A DNA stretch of 12,434 nt from contig JAADIO010000013.1 in the NCBI GenBank assembly GCA_013151235.1, positions 1 through 12,434 on the forward strand. Reading direction: 5' to 3'. The notes below the pieces were generated by a model that saw only the letters and a program-made list of their open reading frames with translations, had not been told where the DNA came from and searched no databases. The position numbers and the translations under genes were made by a program. Below, in pieces: positions 7,447 through 12,434 of the stretch. How positions within the stretch are numbered: position 1 is the first letter of the stretch; each line of letters opens with the position of its first letter. The DNA comes from Deltaproteobacteria bacterium (GTDB taxonomy: Bacteria > CG2-30-53-67).

Positions 7447-9261
7447 CTAATCCGCATCACGGTATAACGGGATACGCAGGATGCAGACCGCCTGCCCGGA
7501 TTCATTCCGGATCTCCATCTTACCGTGATTGGCCTGGACGAATCGAAAAATGATATTCAACCCCCGACCCTGCACCTCTCCCCGCCGCACTTCTTCAATC
7601 TTTTCCTTCGGAACCTCACCCGTATTCCGCACTTCCAGAGCGGCCATAGGCCCGTCAAGATAGGTTCGCAGGGCAACCTCCCCCCCCTGATCGGGGACAG
7701 CCCGGGAGGCATTGTTCAGCAGATTGTCTAAAATCCGTTCCAGGCCGAAGCGGGAGCAAAAGACCCGGAGGTCCGGTTCCAGAACCGCCGGACGGACAAG
7801 GACATTCCGGCGCCTCGCCTCCCGGAGTGTCTCTTCGTTGATCCGGTACCGGGCAAGAGCAATCTCGCTCAGATTGACGATCTCTTCCCGGCCTTCAACA
7901 CTCATGGAAAAGGTCAAATCCTGAAGGCGCGTCGTCTCCCGGACGACAATATCCAGGTAGGAGGCCAGCTTTTCCCGCAGGGCTTCCGGTTTCGCTCCAC
8001 TGATCAGTTTCCGTGCCCGGGCGGCAAAGCCGGCGATGGCAATGGCCGGATTCTTGAAATCATGGAGCACATCATCAAGGAGTTCCAACCGCGAAGCCTT
8101 GAGAATCTCCCGGCCGAAAAAGCTGAGAAGCTCAATCTCCTCTTCCGAAAAGAAGCGCCGCTGGTCCATAGCATAGAACATCATGATATACCGCACGATC
8201 TGATTGACATGAAGCGGAACGAGAAGAATCGAATGGATTTTGTTCCGTTGCACAAACGCCCGGATTCCCCGGCTCGTCATCAGGCTCCTCGCCGGCTCCT
8301 TGATCAACAGGTAGGCCGGATCGACACGCTCACAGTCATACTCTCCTCCGGGAATCGTTTTGTGAACAACACATTCGAAATAGGGATGGTGACTGACCGT
8401 GTAGGTATACCCCAATTCATGGTAGGTCTTCTCCAGCGGATAACCCGCCTCCAGGCGGATGTATTGCTGGTCCCTGGAAACGGAGAAGAGGGAACAGCTC
8501 TGTACCTGAAGGAATTCACCGATTTCCGGTATGAGCTGGGAAAAAAGATCCCTGAGTTTGACCCCTTCCCGGTTACTCAACTTCACAAAAATCTTTTCCA
8601 CGATCTTTTCCTTGCGGGTGTTCAGTTTCTGCAGATCGAGGATCTTCTTCTTGGCCAGCACATAGCTGACCCGCCGCGCCAGGAGTTCCGCATGAATCAT
8701 CAAAAGAGCGCCGAATTGCCGGTTATCCTCTTTGAAATAGATCTGGAGTGAACCCAGAATATCTTCGTCACGTCCCATGAATCGCGGGATTCGCAGAGGA
8801 ACAGCCAACAGGGAACGGTAGCCCTTTCGCTCCACAATCTCCTTGTTCTTGTAATTGGGGTCCTTGAGAATACTCGGAACGGCGATACTATGATGCTCCT
8901 TCACCACACGTCCGGCAATGGAATCGTGAAAAGGGATCGACATCAACCGCTCATCGTCCGGATACCGGTAAGAACCGAAGCTGGTCATCTTCAGAGTTTC
9001 CGGATCAAATAACCGAATCGACGCGGCCTCGGCATCCAGATTGTGGACGATCCGTTCGGCGGCGATCTCCAGGATCTTCTTCTCCGGAAGCCCCGGATCG
9101 ATCTTCATGATCTCTTCCGTCTCTTCGATTAACCGGGATAGAACCCCGGAGAGGCAATCCTCTTCAATGGCCCGGGCAAGTGCCTCCCGGTCGGCATCAT
9201 TCAACGAAAGCCGCTGAAAAACGGGATGGGTGGAAAAGAAATTTTCCAGACGCCCTTTCAT
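7447..9261 (-). CDS. Soluble GAF-GAF sensor histidine kinase with divergent catalytic domain
   Basis: This 604-aa protein has no membrane helix. A first GAF domain spans about 60-205 (LDAEAASIRLFD, then FHDSIAGRVV and LLAVPLRI) and a second about 235-390 (VQSCSLFSVS, then IHSILLVPL). A dimerisation helix with the phosphoacceptor His400 (VLHDFKNP) and a HATPase_c domain (about 500-600) follow. The N box is clear (LDNLLNNASRAV, about 511-522). The G1 box reads VRNTGEVP rather than DxGxG, no F box (FxPF) is visible, and G2 is GRGLNII. ATP binding is plausible but the kinase is atypical and may work mainly as a phosphatase or partner subunit. The ATG overlaps the stop of the upstream membrane kinase gene as ATGA, so the two are co-translated. 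GAF ligands cannot be deduced. Signal input is cytoplasmic. Confidence 0.9.
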   Translation of the reverse strand: MKGRLENFFSTHPVFQRLSLNDADREALARAIEEDCLSGVLSRLIEETEEIMKIDPGLPEKKILEIAAERIVHNLDAEAASIRLFDPETLKMTSFGSYRYPDDERLMSIPFHDSIAGRVVKEHHSIAVPSILKDPNYKNKEIVERKGYRSLLAVPLRIPRFMGRDEDILGSLQIYFKEDNRQFGALLMIHAELLARRVSYVLAKKKILDLQKLNTRKEKIVEKIFVKLSNREGVKLRDLFSQLIPEIGEFLQVQSCSLFSVSRDQQYIRLEAGYPLEKTYHELGYTYTVSHHPYFECVVHKTIPGGEYDCERVDPAYLLIKEPARSLMTSRGIRAFVQRNKIHSILLVPLHVNQIVRYIMMFYAMDQRRFFSEEEIELLSFFGREILKASRLELLDDVLHDFKNPAIAIAGFAARARKLISGAKPEALREKLASYLDIVVRETTRLQDLTFSMSVEGREEIVNLSEIALARYRINEETLREARRRNVLVRPAVLEPDLRVFCSRFGLERILDNLLNNASRAVPDQGGEVALRTYLDGPMAALEVRNTGEVPKEKIEEVRRGEVQGRGLNIIFRFVQANHGKMEIRNESGQAVCILRIPLYRDAD

Positions 9262-10595
9262 TCGCCCTCTTCCTTTCCGGTATTTTTCTCCGCACTCCCC
9301 CGGTCCAGGACCGGAATCTGAATCACAAAAGTGCTCCCCCGGCCCTCAACACTCTTCACGGAGATAGTGCCGTGATGTTCCTCCACAATCCGGCGACTGA
9401 CGGAAAGTCCCAGTCCGGTCCCTTCAGCACTCTCTTTCGTGGTAAAGAAAGGATCAAAAATCCGGTCGAGGTTTTCCGAAGGAATTCCTGTCCCGGTATC
9501 CTGGATCTCGACCCGGACCCACTCCATACCGTCCTTCACGAAGGGTTCGGTAACAACCGTCAGGGTCCCCTTCCCGTCCATCGCCTGAGCGGCGTTGAGG
9601 ATAATATTCATCAAGGCCTTTTCCATCTGTCCCCGGTCTCCGAGAACCCTCGGAAGAGCCGGATCGATCCTGCGGACCACCCGGATCTCTTTCTCTTTCA
9701 ACTCGTCACGATTCATCGCAATCCCCCGCTCCAGGATCTTTGACAAATTGATCTCCTGCAACTCCCGGGCCGGGCCGTGGGTAAACATCAGCAGGTCCCG
9801 GAGGATCCTCTCCAACCGGGCCGTTTCGTCCACGATGATCTGGACATAACGTCTCTCCCGGGAATCGGGATCGATCGTATGCAGACATTTCCGGGCGAAG
9901 CCGCCGATGGAAACCAGGGGATTCCGAATCTCGTGGGCCACGTCGGAGGTCATCCGGCCCAGTGCGGAAAGCTTTGCCGTCTCCACCAGTTTCTGCTGGG
10001 CCTCTTCAAGGTTTTTCAACGACTCCTCCAGATGATGATTCAAAAGGGAGATCTTTTCCCGGTCCTTCCGCATCATCCTCGAGAGAAGCCCCGCCGAAAT
10101 CGAGAGAATGTACAAAAAGAAAATCCGCAGCGCAAAATCCGTCCAGTGCATGGAATATCCGCTGTCCACATAACTTACGAAATAGATCAGGCCGGAGGCC
10201 GTCGAGACGAACAACCCCACGACCAGTCCGTAATAAAAGGAATGAAGGGCAACCAGAATATAAAAGGCGATAAAAAAACTGCTGGCCGCCCCTCCCGTCA
10301 GCATGAGGAGAAGAAAGATAAACAGGAGATCAAAAAGCATCCCCACGAGATAAAAAAAACGGATTCGTTCCAGATTGAAGAAAATGGTTACATAGAGAAC
10401 GGAGACATAAAAGGAGTAGAAGAGAAAAACGCTGAAGGCCCGAAGTTTCAGGTCATGGTTCAGGGGGACAAAATAGAGCCAGCTCAGACCGCCGGCCAAC
10501 ACCACCAGACGAAGCCCCAGGAAGAGATTATCCATGGGACCGAAGGAAGGCGCTGAATCCTCCTGAAGGAGATGTGGATCGAAAGTGTCCTGCAT
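9258..10595 (-). CDS. Membrane sensor histidine kinase (six-helix, PilS/NtrB-like type)
   Basis: This 445-aa protein has about six predicted transmembrane helices within residues 20-175 with very short loops, so it has no large periplasmic sensor and may sense through the membrane. A coiled-coil linker (about 178-208) leads to HisKA with His221 in VAHEIRNPL, then a canonical HATPase_c domain: N box NIILNAAQAM (330-339), G1 DTGTGIP (366-372), F box FDPFFTTK (380-387) and G2 GTGLGLS (392-398). All catalytic motifs are intact. Two ATGs compete. The second, at 10595, is preferred because GGAGG lies 5 nt upstream, and that site is inside the first four codons of the longer version (start 10607). 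The 3' end overlaps the GAF kinase gene by 4 bp. The resB-like gene lies 117 bp upstream on the same strand. No DNA-binding partner regulator is encoded here. Confidence 0.94.
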   Translation of the reverse strand: MQDTFDPHLLQEDSAPSFGPMDNLFLGLRLVVLAGGLSWLYFVPLNHDLKLRAFSVFLFYSFYVSVLYVTIFFNLERIRFFYLVGMLFDLLFIFLLLMLTGGAASSFFIAFYILVALHSFYYGLVVGLFVSTASGLIYFVSYVDSGYSMHWTDFALRIFFLYILSISAGLLSRMMRKDREKISLLNHHLEESLKNLEEAQQKLVETAKLSALGRMTSDVAHEIRNPLVSIGGFARKCLHTIDPDSRERRYVQIIVDETARLERILRDLLMFTHGPARELQEINLSKILERGIAMNRDELKEKEIRVVRRIDPALPRVLGDRGQMEKALMNIILNAAQAMDGKGTLTVVTEPFVKDGMEWVRVEIQDTGTGIPSENLDRIFDPFFTTKESAEGTGLGLSVSRRIVEEHHGTISVKSVEGRGSTFVIQIPVLDRGSAEKNTGKEEGE

Positions 10596-10618
10596 CAATT
10601 CCTCCATGATGGAAGTTT

Positions 10619-10624
10619 ACTATA
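10619..10624 (-). promoter_or_regulatory. Possible -10 element for the kinase pair
   Basis: On the minus strand TATAGT lies 23 nt before the chosen kinase start, in the 117-bp gap after resB. No good -35 hexamer was found at 16-18 nt, so this is a weak candidate. Transcription from the ccsA-resB unit is equally possible. Confidence 0.25.
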
Positions 10625-10712
10625 CCTCGAAACGGTAGGATTGCATAGAAAAAGTTTAGCAGAAAAGCCGAAATGAAGTCACGAAGATCAACGGAAGGTT
10701 TTCCACCGACGC

Positions 10713-11423
10713 CTATCCTCTGCCGATCCGCCTGAATCCGAGAAGGGGAAGGGCTCCGATGAGAAAGAGGATCGATCCGGCCAGGGCCACCCGCGCGCCG
10801 GGGTCGTCGGCCACCTCACAAACGGCGTAAGGAATGGGGCGGAAGCCGAAAGTCTTCAGGTAGATCGGGATACCCTTGTAGAAGGCCGGCGCGTTCGGTG
10901 CCAACGTCCGGGTCACGCTCCCCTCTTTCGTGATCAACACGACCTCTGCGGAATAGTCCTTCGGCATGCCGTTGGGATAAGGAACATAATCAATGCGGCT
11001 CAACCGCAGTTTCAGATTGAGCCGGGCAACCGAAACGGCATGTCCCTTCGGCAGGACGATCCCGCTCTCACGGAATCCGGTGGAAGCGGAGACGAGGTGT
11101 GCCAGCAGAATCAGGAGAAAACCGGCATGGGTGATATGGGCGAAAAGTGACGGGCCGATCCGGAGGGAACGGACCGTACAGACCAGGGTGTTGAGCGTCA
11201 GGATCGCCATCAGGAATATGGCAAGAGGAAGCCATCCGTTCTGCGGAAAGAAGGCCCGGCCGGACCTTCTCCACCACGCAAAAAGCGGCGCGGCGTTCAT
11301 TCCCCGGTGCGCCTCGGGAAAGAGAGGCATCAGAACAGCACCGAGCAGGAATACGGCAATGAGGAGCGTCAGGACCCAGACCGTCAGTTTCAGTGAGGAG
11401 AACCAGCGTAAGAGGAATGGCAT
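10713..11423 (-). CDS. Short ResB-like cytochrome c biogenesis protein
   Basis: ResB (Ccs1/CcsB) works with CcsA/ResC to carry heme across the membrane and attach it to apocytochrome c (system II). This 236-aa protein has helices at about 13-35, 63-85, 92-115 and 211-230, with a soluble, presumably periplasmic domain between the third and fourth (about 116-208). The first helix is preceded by LLRWFSSLKLTVWVLTLL, the typical ResB opening. His96, His99 and His109 in FAHITHAGFLLILLAH are candidate heme ligands. It is about half the usual ResB length (400 or more), with a reduced periplasmic part, but has both ends and no sign of a frameshift. AGGGA lies before the ATG at 11423. It follows ccsA on the same strand after 143 bp, which supports the assignment. 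The exact subfamily is inferred. Confidence 0.85.
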   Translation of the reverse strand: MPFLLRWFSSLKLTVWVLTLLIAVFLLGAVLMPLFPEAHRGMNAAPLFAWWRRSGRAFFPQNGWLPLAIFLMAILTLNTLVCTVRSLRIGPSLFAHITHAGFLLILLAHLVSASTGFRESGIVLPKGHAVSVARLNLKLRLSRIDYVPYPNGMPKDYSAEVVLITKEGSVTRTLAPNAPAFYKGIPIYLKTFGFRPIPYAVCEVADDPGARVALAGSILFLIGALPLLGFRRIGRG

Positions 11424-11477
11424 CCATCATCCCTTTCAAAATCTTTCTCTGACAAATTCCTCCGATCCCCTATTTTC

Positions 11478-11538
11478 ACAAAGGCACAGGCGTAAAGGGG
11501 CAAAGGAACATAGGCACAAAGTTCAAAGTCAAAGTCAA
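11478..11538. repeat. Degenerate CAAAG-rich intergenic repeat, copy 2
   Basis: The 143-bp ccsA-resB gap carries an array of degenerate words on the plus strand: CACAAAGGCACAGGCG, TAAAGGGGCAAAGGAAC, ATAGGCACAAAG and then TTCAAAGTCAAAGTC. On the minus strand it reads as CTTTGTGCC/CTTTGCC/CTTTACGCC. It belongs to the same word family as the element at 4931-5013. Nothing suggests it is coding. Confidence 0.55.
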
Positions 11539-11566
11539 CAGCAACGGTATTCCCCTCATTTCCGTA

Positions 11567-12337
11567 TCAGAAGGAATGGGACGACTTCATAAGCAACCCC
11601 ACTCCCGCATAAGTGAAAAGCACGACGGCAAATCCGGTCATGGCCAGCACAGCCCGCGTCGAATCCTTCCACCCTCGAACGATGCGGGCGTGAAGATACA
11701 AAGAGTAGTAGAACCAGACGATCGTCGTCCAGAGTTCCTTCGGTGTCCAGAGCCAGTAAGTCCCCCATGCATAATAGGCCCAGATCCCGCCGGCGATCAT
11801 CGCCACGGAAAACAAAAGATAGCCCCGGAGATTCGCACGGTATTCGGCTTCGAGGACCTCCTCCCTGCGACCGGAAAGAAAATAGTCGAGCCCGCCTAAA
11901 AATCCGACGGCAAAAAGGGCATAGGAAATGAAGGAGAGCCCCACATGGATTTCGAACCAGACCGTTCGGAGCACCGGTGGAAGGGGGTACAATTCCCTCG
12001 GCGCCAGGAGATCACAGGACAACATCATCGCTGCAAGGATCGTCCCCCCCTGAAGAAAAGTCATCCGGCGGTATTTCCGGTAGAAAAGTCCGCTGCAAAC
12101 CGCCGTCGCGAGGGCAAAAAAAGAGAGTGTGTCAAAGACCCCGGCCAAGGGAATCCTGCCGGCCGAAACGGTTCGGATGGAAATAGCAATCGTATGACAA
12201 GAGACGGCGGTGAAAAGTGCAATCCCCTTCATTCGGAAAGAGAGAAAGACCGAGATGAGATAACCTGCCAGGGCGGCATAAAAGAAACCGTCAAACCATT
12301 GATGTGACAAGGGCATCATCATTTTGTCATTGTACAT
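11567..12337 (-). CDS. ccsA: Cytochrome c biogenesis protein CcsA/ResC (CcmC family)
   Basis: CcsA is the heme-handling polytopic membrane subunit of system II cytochrome c maturation. From the ATG at 12337 the protein is 256 aa with about eight hydrophobic helices. The tryptophan-rich heme-binding motif is WGTYWLWTPKE (191-201); most family members have Asp where this one has Thr (WxWD versus WLWT). Histidines conserved in the family are candidates at His48 (SCHTIAISIR), His131 (FEIHVGLSFISYALF) and His216 (YLHARIV). RTVSAGRIPLAGVFDTLSFFA matches the family's segment after the first histidine. The frame is open to a TTG at 12382, but that start has no ribosome-binding site, while the ATG at 12337 has AAAAGG 7 nt upstream. 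ResB follows on the same strand. The length is somewhat short but normal for the CcmC/CcsA core. Confidence 0.92.
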   Translation of the reverse strand: MYNDKMMMPLSHQWFDGFFYAALAGYLISVFLSFRMKGIALFTAVSCHTIAISIRTVSAGRIPLAGVFDTLSFFALATAVCSGLFYRKYRRMTFLQGGTILAAMMLSCDLLAPRELYPLPPVLRTVWFEIHVGLSFISYALFAVGFLGGLDYFLSGRREEVLEAEYRANLRGYLLFSVAMIAGGIWAYYAWGTYWLWTPKELWTTIVWFYYSLYLHARIVRGWKDSTRAVLAMTGFAVVLFTYAGVGLLMKSSHSF

Positions 12338-12375
12338 GGATCGGCCTTTTGCCTCAAGGAAGAAAGTCTCTTTGT

Positions 12376-12405
12376 TTGACAAAAATCGAAGAGAAGGGCT
12401 ATATT
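12376..12405 (+). promoter_or_regulatory. Strong sigma70-type promoter pointing out of the window
   Basis: A perfect TTGACA (12376-12381), an 18-nt spacer and TATATT (12400-12405) form a strong plus-strand promoter, divergent from ccsA. The predicted start near 12412 is only a few bases before the ATG at 12415. Confidence 0.65.
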
Positions 12406-12414
12406 CTTTGAGAC

Positions 12415-12434
12415 ATGAAACCGGAATTTGTGGA
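12415..12434 (+). CDS. Possible start of a rightward gene (cut by window edge)
   Basis: ATG at 12415 opens a frame reading MKPEFV to the window end, directly after a strong plus-strand promoter. No ribosome-binding site precedes it and the predicted transcript start is about 3 nt before it, so it would be leaderless. Too little is visible to name a product, and the true gene may start beyond the window. Confidence 0.25.

Noticed and set aside
1-12434. tRNA, rRNA, CRISPR array, insertion sequence or prophage genes
   Set aside because: No cloverleaf, regular spacer-repeat pattern, transposase or integrase motif was seen on either strand by eye.

Overview
The window is a gene-dense, roughly 55% GC bacterial chromosome segment. 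No mobile element, CRISPR array, tRNA or rRNA was seen. The tilS-ftsH-folP-cdaA order, a FolP with a long N-terminal extension, a ResB/CcsA (system II) cytochrome c pair and a monotopic ETF:quinone oxidoreductase together suggest an anaerobic or facultative respiring Gram-negative of the Desulfobacterota (deltaproteobacterial) type. This placement is inferred from gene content and order only.

Layout from left to right. (1) Positions 1-4896 carry a minus-strand housekeeping block, transcribed tilS -> ftsH -> folP -> cdaA (cdaA is cut by the left edge). It covers tRNA-Ile lysidine synthesis, the membrane AAA+ protease, folate synthesis and c-di-AMP synthesis. ftsH and folP overlap by ATGA. ftsH has a GTG start with a strong ribosome-binding site and a candidate promoter of its own. 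(2) Positions 5029-6720, also minus, hold an ETF:quinone oxidoreductase that passes electrons from acyl-CoA or other ETF-linked dehydrogenases to quinone. etfAB are not next to it. (3) Positions 6721-7031 are a 311-bp AT-rich divergent control region. It has a near-consensus promoter on each strand, three phased direct repeats and a perfect 13-bp palindrome. It drives the ETF oxidoreductase leftward and a REC-only response regulator (7032-7433) rightward. (4) Positions 7447-12337 hold a second minus-strand run, transcribed ccsA -> resB -> membrane histidine kinase -> GAF-GAF histidine kinase. The two kinase genes overlap by ATGA and run convergently into the response regulator, with 13 bp between the stop codons. 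(5) At the right edge a strong plus-strand promoter points out of the window toward a gene of which at most the first codons are visible.

The most interesting part is the signalling cluster. Two different histidine kinases, one with six membrane helices and a canonical catalytic domain and one soluble with two GAF domains and a divergent catalytic domain, sit beside cytochrome c maturation genes and a response regulator with no output domain. The regulator shares a divergent promoter region with a quinone-linked dehydrogenase. This suggests, but does not prove, a redox- or respiration-linked phosphorelay. Two copies of a degenerate CTTTG/CAAAG-rich intergenic repeat family also occur, near tilS and between ccsA and resB.
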